DNA of 14,081 nucleotides from Fidelibacterota bacterium (GTDB lineage: Bacteria; Fidelibacterota; Marinisomatia; Marinisomatales; CAZVFT01). Shown piece by piece: positions 1 through 7,584 of the stretch (position 1 is the first letter of the stretch; the number at the start of each line of letters is the position of its first letter). The position numbers were made by a program, and so were the translations under genes. The stretch is taken from positions 1 to 14,081 of the forward strand of contig JACNLN010000122.1 in NCBI GenBank assembly GCA_014381485.1, written 5' to 3'. The notes under the pieces were generated by a model, which was given only the letters and a program-made list of their open reading frames with translations, searched no databases and was not told where the DNA came from.

Positions 1-2
1 GG

Positions 3-20
3 GAGGGCGTTTACGCCCTT
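3..20. terminator. Short GC-rich hairpin at window edge, possible terminator of an upstream gene
   Basis: A perfect inverted repeat AGGGCG / CGCCCT (positions 4-9 and 14-19, loop TTTA) stands out in AT-rich DNA. One G-T wobble pair can extend it at each end (3 and 20). On the + strand it is followed by TATAAAC, not by a run of T, so it is a weak intrinsic terminator at best. On the - strand the tail would lie outside the window. It most likely ends the gene preceding this window. Confidence 0.3.
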
Positions 21-73
21 ATAAACCTACGGAAAAGGACTATTCTATGGATAAGAAGGAAATATTCATATGC

Positions 74-98
74 GAAACTTGAGTAAAATAACCGTTAG
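74..98 (+). promoter_or_regulatory. Weak ECF-sigma-like promoter candidate upstream of uppP
   Basis: GAAACTT at 74-80 matches six of seven bases of the classic ECF -35 element GGAACTT, and CGTTAG at 93-98 resembles the CGTC-type -10. Only 14 bases separate the AAC from the CGT, two or three short of the usual 16-17. The site is interesting because an ECF sigma gene lies downstream in the same gene run and such sigmas often regulate their own operon. The match is short and could be chance in AT-rich DNA. Confidence 0.18.
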
Positions 99-125
99 AT
101 ACTTCATAAAACAGCGTAATTACCA

Positions 126-890
126 TTGACATTTCTTGATTCAATTATTTTGGGTGTAATCCAGGGAATTACTGAATTCCTTCCTATTAGCAGTTCAGGG
201 CATCTCGTAGTAGCCCAATCTATGATGGGAATTTCTCAACCGGGGATTTTATTTGAAGTTTCTGTTCATCTTGGAACTTTGCTGAGTATACTTGTCATAT
301 TTTTCAGGGACGTACAGAAATTGGTAGTTACTTTATTAGAAAAGAGTACACAGAAATATGTTGGTTATTTACTCATTGGAACGATTCCAATCGTGGTAGT
401 TGGAATGACAATGAAAGAAAGTGTGGAAAAAGCATTTGAAAATCCTCACTTCGTCGGATATTCATTTTTATTTACGGGTCTTGTTCTTTTAGCAACCAAA
501 TTTGCAAAACCTTCTTACTCAAAATTTTCTGGTTGGAAATCTATTATCGTGGGATTCTTTCAGGCGATTGCACTTTTACCGGGTGTATCCCGATCCGGGA
601 TGACAATCAGTTCTGGATTGTTGTTGAAGATTCACGCTAAAGAAGCAGCTAAATTTTCATTTATTCTAGCGATACCAGCTCTGATCGGTTCGGGGGTTTT
701 TATGATTCGTGATTTTATCTCATTATCAAGTTCGGGTGAATCAACATGGATTTTATTTACAGGGTTTGCAACATCTTTTGTTGTGGGAATTTTGGCATTA
801 AAATTGTTATTAAGTCTTCTTATGAAAGGTAAATTTCATTGGTTTGGGATATATTGTTTGTTAATGGGATTTTTAACACTGAGAATGTAA
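126..890 (+). CDS. uppP: Undecaprenyl-diphosphatase UppP (BacA family)
   Basis: Integral membrane phosphatase that dephosphorylates undecaprenyl diphosphate to undecaprenyl phosphate, recycling the lipid carrier for peptidoglycan and surface polysaccharides; overproduction of family members gives bacitracin resistance. The 254-residue protein has the family hallmarks: Q-x3-E at residues 13-17, leading into FLPISSSGH (18-26) with the conserved serine and histidine, and the second signature PGVSRSG (152-158) with the catalytic arginine at 156. Several hydrophobic helices span the rest, and the length is close to the usual 260-275. The start is TTG; a stop lies three codons upstream in frame and the N-terminus aligns with the family start, so no longer form is possible. 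No clear ribosome binding site precedes it. The next gene begins one base after its stop. Confidence 0.95.
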   Translation: MTFLDSIILGVIQGITEFLPISSSGHLVVAQSMMGISQPGILFEVSVHLGTLLSILVIFFRDVQKLVVTLLEKSTQKYVGYLLIGTIPIVVVGMTMKESVEKAFENPHFVGYSFLFTGLVLLATKFAKPSYSKFSGWKSIIVGFFQAIALLPGVSRSGMTISSGLLLKIHAKEAAKFSFILAIPALIGSGVFMIRDFISLSSSGESTWILFTGFATSFVVGILALKLLLSLLMKGKFHWFGIYCLLMGFLTLRM

Positions 891-891
891 A

Positions 892-2343
892 ATGAGTGCT
901 ATTGGTATCGGTTTCGCAATTTATTTAATTGTGATTTTAGTTGTGGGCATCTGGAGTGCTCGAAGAACAAAAACATTACCGGATTTTTTGTTGGCTGGTC
1001 GAAAACTGGGTCCATGGGTGGTGGCGTTTTCAGAACGAGCATCGGGGGAAAGTGGATGGATGTTGCTTGGTTTGACAGGTTTGGTATACGCATGCGGATT
1101 GGGAGATCCTTCTGGGACAAAATTAGAACCGGCTATATGGACGGCTATTGGGTGTGTGCTGGGCATCACTGTATCGTGGTATTTAGTGGCAGAGAGGTTA
1201 AGAAGGGAAAGTGAACAGTTGGGTGCGCTGACAATTCCAAGATATTTTGAGCTTAAATACGGGGGAAATCAACCGGTGATTCGTCTGGTGGCTACCGGCA
1301 TCATTTCTTTCTGTTTTGCGTTTTACATTGCAGCTCAGTTTGACGCTGCTGGAAAATCTCTCGAACAGACCTTCGGTTGGAGCCATATGAGCGGTGTAAT
1401 GACAGGAGCGGCTATAATCGTGTTTTATACATTGATGGGGGGATTTTTTGCGGTGGCGTGGACAGATTTTATCCAGGGGTGGATTATGTTAGTAACCCTG
1501 GTGGTACTTCCATTCGTTACACTGGGGCACCTTGGTGGCTGGTCAGGTCTCGTTGATAAGATCGGGAACATCAATCCTGATCTATTGTCCATTACTGGCA
1601 ATCGTACCGGATGGACATTGATAAGTGGAATTTTAGGTGGATTGGGTGTTGGATTGGGGTATTCAGGACAACCACATCTATTGGCTCGGTATATGAGTAT
1701 TCGTTCCGCTGAAGATATTAAAACGTCAAGAAAAATCGCAATTGTCTGGGCTATTCTTGCTTATGGCGGAGCTGTTTTAATGGGGTTGGTAGCTTTGGGT
1801 TATTTTGGAGGGGGCTATTTTAAGGACCCTGAAATGATGATGCCTGAGCTGGCAAAGACGATTTTTCCTGCATGGTTTGCTGGGATATTGATCAGTGGCG
1901 CTCTTGCAGCCATGATGTCAACAGCAGATTCTCAACTTCTGGTAACGACTTCTGCCGTGTCCGAAGATATCTATCACCAATTTATCAAACCTGATGCCAG
2001 TCAGAAGCAACTTGTTAAGGTGTCAAGACAGGTAACAATGGTACTTGGAATTATTGCAATCTTGCTATCGAATTTACCAAAGTCCATTTTTGATAAGGTT
2101 CTCTTTGCGTGGGGCGGACTCGGTGCAGCTTTTGGTCCTGCTCTTATTTTATCACTCTGGTGGAAAAAAACATCAAAAAATGGAGTTTTATCAGGTATGA
2201 TTGTGGGATTTGTCTCCGTAATTTTATGGGATAATTCGCCTTTATCAACTACTTTATATTCTTTAGTTCCTGGTTTCTTCACTGCTTTACTAACTATTAT
2301 CGTAGTAAGTATTTTTAACGGTAGATTAAAAAAGAGAGCTTAA
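892..2343 (+). CDS. Sodium/solute symporter, PutP-like (SSS family)
   Basis: A 483-residue protein with about 13 hydrophobic segments, the usual size for sodium:solute symporters (LeuT fold). It resembles sodium/proline symporter PutP along its length: AGRKLGPWVVAFSERAS (35-51), SGQPHLLARYMS (258-269) and the TM8 signature MSTADSQLLVTTSAVSED (342-359). Ser343 and Thr344 correspond to the PutP Na+-site Ser340/Thr341. In the first unwound helix the sequence is A-S-G-E-S-G-W (50-56) where E. coli PutP has A-S-D55-M-S-G-W, so the aspartate is a glycine and a glutamate sits one residue on. Proline is the likeliest substrate, but the changed site makes another amino or organic acid possible. ATG start one base after the uppP stop, without an obvious ribosome binding site, implying translational coupling. 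Confidence 0.85.
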   Translation: MSAIGIGFAIYLIVILVVGIWSARRTKTLPDFLLAGRKLGPWVVAFSERASGESGWMLLGLTGLVYACGLGDPSGTKLEPAIWTAIGCVLGITVSWYLVAERLRRESEQLGALTIPRYFELKYGGNQPVIRLVATGIISFCFAFYIAAQFDAAGKSLEQTFGWSHMSGVMTGAAIIVFYTLMGGFFAVAWTDFIQGWIMLVTLVVLPFVTLGHLGGWSGLVDKIGNINPDLLSITGNRTGWTLISGILGGLGVGLGYSGQPHLLARYMSIRSAEDIKTSRKIAIVWAILAYGGAVLMGLVALGYFGGGYFKDPEMMMPELAKTIFPAWFAGILISGALAAMMSTADSQLLVTTSAVSEDIYHQFIKPDASQKQLVKVSRQVTMVLGIIAILLSNLPKSIFDKVLFAWGGLGAAFGPALILSLWWKKTSKNGVLSGMIVGFVSVILWDNSPLSTTLYSLVPGFFTALLTIIVVSIFNGRLKKRA

Positions 2344-2351
2344 CATTGAAA

Positions 2352-3338
2352 ATGAATTATAAAAAGGCGATTGAAATGATTAAGGCTGGTAATGTTTCAC
2401 CTGTATATTTTTTAAATGGCGATGATTTTTTTATTCAGGATTATTTCATAAAACAAGTAGAAAAATATTTTTCGCAGGGCAGACAGATTGACAAGGTTGT
2501 ATTGATACCGGAAGTAACGGATTATACGACTATTTTAGCAGAACTCTCCTATGTTTCACTTTTTGCCGAGACCAAGCTGTTCATCCTGAGAAATCCTATG
2601 CAGATTAAAGGAAATAATAGGAAGGAACTGCTTGCGTATTGTAAATCACCTAACCAGGGAAATTGTTTGATTATTATCATTGATAAATATGATGTAAGAT
2701 CGAAACTTATCAATGAATTAAGTCGTATAGTAGGAAGTGTAAATACCTCCCCACCATTTCCAAATAAGATGCCCGAGTCGGTGGAATTTTTATTAAAACA
2801 GGAACAATTGTCGGCTGAAAAAGCGGCGATTGATAGTCTTATTGAATTGAGTGGTGATTCATTGTATCATATATTCAATGAGATTAACAAAATTAAAATT
2901 GATCTTGGTGATAAAGATAATCTTATTACCAAAGATCTTGTTTTAAAGCATGCTGGCTGGGATCGGAATTACTTTCCTTGGCATCTTTTGGATGCAGTGG
3001 GCAAAAGGGAATTTTCAACTTCCGTACACATTGGAGAAAAATTACTTCATCAGGGGATTGAGATTTCTATTATAATTTCCCAGTTAACAAGAATGTTTCA
3101 GGAATTGTATTTTCGGCACCTTCCTGGAGATTTTCACAAAAAGGATATCAAGAAAATCTGGCTCAGCGGACAAATAATAGAGAGGTTACCAAATTATAAA
3201 AGGAAGTATAAAAAGGGTGATATCAAGCCTATTTTCAGATTTTTAAGGGATGCTGATAAAAAAGTAAAATCAACAGGAATTGATGAGAGAGCGATTTTGA
3301 TACCACTACTTTTTCAAATTACACACAGTTATGGCTAA
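2352..3338 (+). CDS. holA: DNA polymerase III subunit delta (clamp-loader HolA)
   Basis: Delta is the clamp-loader subunit that opens the beta sliding clamp during replication. The 328-residue protein has the family layout: an N-terminal PVYFLNGDDFF segment (17-27) like the HolA opening P-V-Y-x-x-x-G-x-x, a degenerate AAA+ fold without a Walker A motif, then a middle helical domain with SGDSLYHIFNEINKI (about 165-179). The C-terminal collar region includes LHQGIEISIIISQLTRMFQ. Typical length is 330-345. The ATG at 2352 fits the family N-terminus. A TTG two codons earlier (2346) is also possible and has better spacing (7 bases) to a GAGAG at 2334-2338. Its 3' end overlaps the sigma-factor start by 8 bases. 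Replication genes are not functionally tied to the neighbours, so the grouping is probably co-transcription only. Confidence 0.88.
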   Translation: MNYKKAIEMIKAGNVSPVYFLNGDDFFIQDYFIKQVEKYFSQGRQIDKVVLIPEVTDYTTILAELSYVSLFAETKLFILRNPMQIKGNNRKELLAYCKSPNQGNCLIIIIDKYDVRSKLINELSRIVGSVNTSPPFPNKMPESVEFLLKQEQLSAEKAAIDSLIELSGDSLYHIFNEINKIKIDLGDKDNLITKDLVLKHAGWDRNYFPWHLLDAVGKREFSTSVHIGEKLLHQGIEISIIISQLTRMFQELYFRHLPGDFHKKDIKKIWLSGQIIERLPNYKRKYKKGDIKPIFRFLRDADKKVKSTGIDERAILIPLLFQITHSYG

Positions 3339-3915
3339 CGAACAATTTACATATACCGATGAAGAACTGATTCGTCGGTTTCAGGAAGGTGATGAACAGG
3401 CGTATACTGAGCTGGTAAATCGCTACAGGAATAAATTAATAAATTTTGTAGTGCGATTTTTGGGTGATATTAATGATGCGGAAGACATTGTTCAAGATAC
3501 ACTTTTGAAACTGTATACCCATAAGCACTTCTATCGAAGTATTGCGAAATTTTCCACATGGATTTACACAATAGCTTCCAATATGGCGAAAACCGAATTG
3601 AGGAAAAGGAAAAGACATAAGGTATCTTTTCTCAGTCAGATTGGAAGGGAGGAAAAGGATTATGATATCCCCACTGAAGATAAATCTGGTGCGCTAATAG
3701 AAGGTCAGTACACAGAGTTGGAAATTCAAAGAGCAATTCAAAATTTACCACTCCATTTCAGGACGGCTGTAATTTTACGAGATATTCAGGAACTTTCGTA
3801 TGAAGAGATTAGTAAGATACTCGATGTTCCACTGGGAACGGTAAAATCACGAATCAATCGAGCAAGAATACAACTACAACAGGAACTAAAAGATGTCAGA
3901 AAAAATAGGAGGTAA
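3331..3915 (+). CDS. RNA polymerase ECF-type sigma factor (RpoE-like)
   Basis: A 194-residue sigma-70 family protein of group 4 architecture. Region 2 spans about residues 24-92, with the core-binding D-A-E-D-I-V-Q-D-T-L-L-K-L (49-61) and the -10 recognition segment F-S-T-W-I-Y-T-I-A (74-82) followed by a basic stretch. A charged linker comes next. Region 4 (about 131-184) contains LPLHFRTAVILRD, SYEEISKILDVPLGTVKSR and the closing RARIQL, a classic helix-turn-helix. Regions 1 and 3 are absent, as expected for ECF factors. The ATG lies inside the end of holA (8-base overlap) with no ribosome binding site, so translation is probably coupled. The gene directly downstream encodes a zf-HC2 membrane protein, the standard cognate anti-sigma arrangement. 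The stimulus is unknown; an envelope signal is inferred from that partner. Confidence 0.93.
   Translation: MANEQFTYTDEELIRRFQEGDEQAYTELVNRYRNKLINFVVRFLGDINDAEDIVQDTLLKLYTHKHFYRSIAKFSTWIYTIASNMAKTELRKRKRHKVSFLSQIGREEKDYDIPTEDKSGALIEGQYTELEIQRAIQNLPLHFRTAVILRDIQELSYEEISKILDVPLGTVKSRINRARIQLQQELKDVRKNRR
3907..3912 (+). promoter_or_regulatory. Strong ribosome binding site for the anti-sigma gene
   Basis: AGGAGG encodes the last two arginines of the sigma factor and directly precedes its TAA stop. It lies 8 bases before a TTG (3921) and 11 before the ATG (3924). It is one of the few consensus sites in this run, suggesting that the anti-sigma factor is translated at least as well as its sigma partner. 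Confidence 0.7.
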
Positions 3916-3923
3916 ACTATTTG

Positions 3924-4493
3924 ATGAATTGTTATGAGTGTCAGGATAAAATATCTGCATATATTGATAAACAACTTTCACTAACACAGATAAAAGAATT
4001 TGATGAGCACATCAGTAACTGTTCTCAATGTAGCGAAATGTATGAAGGTGTCCTCACTATTGTGGGAGCCCTCAACAAACTGCCAAAACTCACTGTTTCC
4101 GAGAATTTTAACGGTAACCTTAAAAGAAAGATTGAAACGGTTTCTTCTCGTCCTACAAGGAGATTCTCAAAAGTTTTTTATGGAAGACACCTATGGGGAT
4201 TTGAACCTAAGTATGCCTTTGCCTTTGTTACCGCTGTAGTTGCTATTGTGGTGCTGGCTGTAAGTCTGATACCAGAAAAATCTCCCCAAACTTTTACTCA
4301 ACCCATCCCAAATCCAACCATAAATCAATTTTCCGATCCTGTTAAAAATAAAAATATTCGTCCTGTGACGACTGGAGAAAAAGAAATGTTGGTTTCTGAA
4401 CAGGAGGAAGATTCGATATTAACCCGTGAAAAACCCATTCGTCAAAAACCCGATTTAAAAGGGAAAATTCGACTGGTAAAGGATAAGAAATAA
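3924..4493 (+). CDS. Zinc-finger (zf-HC2) transmembrane anti-sigma factor
   Basis: Likely binds and holds the ECF sigma factor encoded immediately upstream. The 189-residue protein begins with a zinc-associated anti-sigma domain: Cys3 and Cys6, then the H-x3-C-x2-C motif at His29, Cys33 and Cys36, preceded by SAYIDKQLS typical of the family. A basic cytoplasmic linker leads to one transmembrane helix at about 97-116. The C-terminal 70 residues, which would face the periplasm, are polar, rich in Pro, Lys and Glu, and look disordered with no recognisable sensor domain. Translation can start at ATG 3924 or at TTG 3921 one codon earlier; both are served by the AGGAGG at 3907-3912. Release probably involves proteolysis of the tail or redox/zinc loss, but the sequence does not say which. 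Confidence 0.85.
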   Translation: MNCYECQDKISAYIDKQLSLTQIKEFDEHISNCSQCSEMYEGVLTIVGALNKLPKLTVSENFNGNLKRKIETVSSRPTRRFSKVFYGRHLWGFEPKYAFAFVTAVVAIVVLAVSLIPEKSPQTFTQPIPNPTINQFSDPVKNKNIRPVTTGEKEMLVSEQEEDSILTREKPIRQKPDLKGKIRLVKDKK

Positions 4494-4556
4494 AACATCA
4501 GCAGATTTCTTTCTAACGTACTTTTATTTCTCTTTTTAATTTATTAATTTTCATTT

Positions 4557-6293
4557 GTGTATAGACAAAATTTGTATCGAAGGTTTCCTATAGTTCGAAT
4601 CACCTTATCACTTTTTTTCGTATTCATTTTATTTATCCTTTTTGTATATCCAAGTCCTGAAGGTCCTTTTTTCAATGTATTGAAATTTGTCATCGTCATA
4701 ACTATTGGTGTTATTTTTTATCAATTATATTCTCTTACATCATTACAGGAAGAACAGCATTCTGAAGAAAATCAGCGTCTTACGGATGAAGATATAGTCT
4801 TACTGAATGAAGAGGTCGAGATAAAAATGAGTGAGGTTGCAGGTAGATTGGCACCTGTCACTGAATTTATCTTTACATATTACTCGAATTTCAATGTGGG
4901 GTTGTATTTAATGAACACATCTAACACGACTTTTTCTTTGATTGAAGGTTCTCCTCTCTTTTCGAGTGAAATTTCTTTATCTGATAATACCGTAAGTAAA
5001 TTTCTTAACATGGATAGTCCAACTTTTTATACACCTCATTCCGGGCTTGAAGATGTTAAACATATTTTTAATCAAAATGTAACATTGGCTGATAGTGCTT
5101 CAATATTAGTTTCCCCGATATCCAGCAACAACCAAATGGTGGGATTTTTGGTAATTCAGGCTGAAGAATTTGGTGAATTTGAGGAAAATGATAAAGAAGT
5201 GGCGAAACATCTCTGTCAGATGATTACTAAAACATTAAAGGATACCAGTAAACTGGATATACTTAAGATACAGAATTCTTTTTTAATGGATATGACGTCA
5301 GCTCATAAAGAAATAAGTATAGATAACACAAAAGAGGAATTGTTTGATAAATTCGTAAAATTTTGTAAAAGATCACTTTATTATGATAAGTTAACATTTA
5401 CACTGATTGATGATAAAAAACCGAATGAAGTTATAATTCAAATTGTGGATGGATTTAATGCAGATTATAAGAAAGGTGAGAGGTTAGTATTAGATGAATC
5501 TCTTCATGGGAACGTTTTAAGAGAAGGAATTCCGTTTAGATCCCCAAATATTATGTTAGAAAAAGATGTAAAGGGCAGATTCAGGGAAGGTGATCTACCA
5601 GATCATTCGTTTACTTCGTTTATTGGAATACCTTTGAATGTTAATTCTCATACCATTGGTTCTCTGATACTGGAAAGTTTCAACCCCGACCAGTATTCAA
5701 TGAATGATCTACATATGATAGAAATCTTTGGTAGCAATATTTGCCAGATATTAAAATGGTCGGAGGATTATTCTGTTGTTAAAAGGTCGGCGACACATGA
5801 TGGTCTTACGGGACTTTTAAACCATCGTACGTTTGTTGAGCGATTGAATGAGGAGATTGATCGTGCTAATCGGTTTCAAACAAAGCTTGTACTGTTGATT
5901 TTGGACCTTGACAAATTTAAACGGATAAATGATACTTATGGACATCTACACGGTGATTTTGTACTGCAGGAAACAGCAAAAGTACTTAAACAAAGCGTTC
6001 GGAATATAGATATCACGGCAAGATATGGTGGTGAGGAATTTGCAATTATTCTCCTTAATGCCAGTATTAAAGATACAATTCTGAGCAGCAAACGAGTCGT
6101 AAGTAATGTAGCTAATCATTTATTTGATAAAGATGGAATACAGGTACGGATGACCATCACCGGTGGGGTGTCAGAGTTTCCCACAGATGGTACAACGGAT
6201 CAGGAGTTGATTGCAGTGGCGGATAAAGCGATGTATCAAATTAAACGCGCTGGTGGAAATGATGTTGGTTTACCTTCTACATTCTCCGCTTAG
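4557..6293 (+). CDS. Membrane-bound GAF-GAF-GGDEF diguanylate cyclase
   Basis: Probably makes cyclic di-GMP from two GTP at the inner membrane. The 578-residue protein has two N-terminal transmembrane helices (about 14-32 and 41-60), a diverged GAF-like domain (about 85-225), a clearer GAF domain (about 255-400) and a C-terminal GGDEF domain (about 410-572). The GGDEF domain looks active: DGLTGLLNHR (415-424), the metal-binding segment DLDKFKRIND (450-459) and GGEEF (491-495). An RxxD inhibitory site (Arg482-Asp485) lies exactly five residues before GGEEF, predicting product feedback. The start is GTG; an in-frame stop four codons upstream excludes a longer form, and no ribosome binding site is visible. 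The 63-base gap from the anti-sigma gene is T-rich without a hairpin. Its 3' end overlaps the convergent aminopeptidase gene by 17 bases. Confidence 0.9.
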   Translation: MYRQNLYRRFPIVRITLSLFFVFILFILFVYPSPEGPFFNVLKFVIVITIGVIFYQLYSLTSLQEEQHSEENQRLTDEDIVLLNEEVEIKMSEVAGRLAPVTEFIFTYYSNFNVGLYLMNTSNTTFSLIEGSPLFSSEISLSDNTVSKFLNMDSPTFYTPHSGLEDVKHIFNQNVTLADSASILVSPISSNNQMVGFLVIQAEEFGEFEENDKEVAKHLCQMITKTLKDTSKLDILKIQNSFLMDMTSAHKEISIDNTKEELFDKFVKFCKRSLYYDKLTFTLIDDKKPNEVIIQIVDGFNADYKKGERLVLDESLHGNVLREGIPFRSPNIMLEKDVKGRFREGDLPDHSFTSFIGIPLNVNSHTIGSLILESFNPDQYSMNDLHMIEIFGSNICQILKWSEDYSVVKRSATHDGLTGLLNHRTFVERLNEEIDRANRFQTKLVLLILDLDKFKRINDTYGHLHGDFVLQETAKVLKQSVRNIDITARYGGEEFAIILLNASIKDTILSSKRVVSNVANHLFDKDGIQVRMTITGGVSEFPTDGTTDQELIAVADKAMYQIKRAGGNDVGLPSTFSA

Positions 6294-7584
6294 GTCGTCT
6301 TCGCATTAACGCTTCGATATCTTTTACATCTTTCAGAATATTTTTTGAAAGCAAGATTGGACCATCTTCCGTCATAAGAATGTCGTCTTCGATTCGGATT
6401 CCAATACCACGGTATTTTTCATCTGCTGTGGTATCGTTGTATGAAATATAAATACCCGGTTCTATTGTGAAAACTGTTCCTACCTGAATCTCACTTTTAT
6501 AGCTACCTGCATCGTGAGCATCGAGACCCAACCAATGACCAATAAAGTGAATGAAATATTGACCAAAACCAACATTATCCAGATAGCGTTTGGCAATTTT
6601 ATGCAAATCCATGAGAGTCATTCCTACCCGCACCGAATCAAAGGCAAGTTTTTGAGCCTCCAGTACATATAAATAAAGTTCCTCCTGTTCCTCTGTAAAT
6701 TTCCCACTCACCGGAATTGTCCTTGTTATATCAGCTGTGTACATTTGATATTCTGCCCCCACATCCATTAAAAGCATATCTCCTTTGTGCATTAACCTAT
6801 CGTTTTTTGTGTAGTGTAAGATGGTACTATTTGGTCCTGATCCTATGATTGATGGGAATCCTGTCCGTTTACTTCCTTCTTCCCGAAAAATAAACTCAAT
6901 TGTAGCTTCAATTTGATTTTCAGTTAACCCTGGTTTCACACGTCTTATTGCTTGTTCAAGACCGTGACCTGTGATAGTGACTGCTTTTTTGAGCAGTGTG
7001 ATTTCATTCTGGGATTTGATATGCCTGAGTGGAAGGATAATTTCTCCTGCAAATAGGACTTCAAAGGTTCCATTGGCAATCATATCGATGAGGAAATCAG
7101 GGATATTACATTCATCTTTGGGGATTCTTCGATTAAGAAACAACGTATCAACCTGAGGCAGGATTTCATCAAGATAGTATTTGAGAGAATCTGTTGTGGT
7201 AACATAATTTAGATTGAGCGTGGACTTTACCCCCTTTATTCCAAGTCGCTTACCAGTCCAGACTTCAATGTGAGGGTTCCTTGGTCGAGTAAAAAGAAGC
7301 TCTTGTGTGAATTGATTACAAATAATATCAGAATGGTTGCTTGTGAGAATTAGACAGCTTTTGGGTTCTGGATGTCTGGTCAGATACCAGTAATCGCTAT
7401 CCGGACGCCATTCGTACTCTACATCTCCATTTCGGATGACAACTGGTGAGGTGAAAATAATCATAACACTACTAGGACCTAGGTGTTCTCGAACTGCCTC
7501 TCGTCTTGCTGCATAGGTAGAGCAATCCAGGCAAAAAAGGGAACTTAAGGGTATCAATAATACTAACATGATATATTTGACCAT
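6277..7584 (-). CDS. Exported Xaa-Pro aminopeptidase (aminopeptidase P, M24B family)
   Basis: Dinuclear-metal peptidase that removes the N-terminal residue ahead of proline. The 435-residue protein has an N-terminal signal sequence (Lys3 then a hydrophobic stretch to about residue 19), an AMP_N domain with YEWRPDSDYWYLT (57-69) and a C-terminal pita-bread catalytic domain. All five metal ligands are visible: Asp274, Asp285, His350, Glu375 and Glu399. The substrate-site His257 (in LHYT) and the HWLGLDAHD segment (350-358) are also present. The ATG at 7584 is chosen because AGGAGGT lies 4 bases upstream and the signal peptide starts there; an in-frame extension to 7659 lacks such support. Cys18 and Cys21 are not in good lipoboxes, so a periplasmic or secreted soluble protein is more likely than a lipoprotein. 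It may help degrade proline-containing peptides. Confidence 0.9.
   Translation of the reverse strand: MVKYIMLVLLIPLSSLFCLDCSTYAARREAVREHLGPSSVMIIFTSPVVIRNGDVEYEWRPDSDYWYLTRHPEPKSCLILTSNHSDIICNQFTQELLFTRPRNPHIEVWTGKRLGIKGVKSTLNLNYVTTTDSLKYYLDEILPQVDTLFLNRRIPKDECNIPDFLIDMIANGTFEVLFAGEIILPLRHIKSQNEITLLKKAVTITGHGLEQAIRRVKPGLTENQIEATIEFIFREEGSKRTGFPSIIGSGPNSTILHYTKNDRLMHKGDMLLMDVGAEYQMYTADITRTIPVSGKFTEEQEELYLYVLEAQKLAFDSVRVGMTLMDLHKIAKRYLDNVGFGQYFIHFIGHWLGLDAHDAGSYKSEIQVGTVFTIEPGIYISYNDTTADEKYRGIGIRIEDDILMTEDGPILLSKNILKDVKDIEALMRRRPKRRM

Noticed and set aside
1..125. Coding tail of an upstream gene
   Set aside because: All three + frames reach a stop within 90 bases and none of the short translations resembles a known C-terminus; the edge hairpin argues that the upstream gene has already ended.
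899..1386. Open frames on the - strand, and one on the + strand, inside the symporter gene
   Set aside because: They are low-complexity shadows of a well-supported transporter frame, with no ribosome binding site or recognisable domain.
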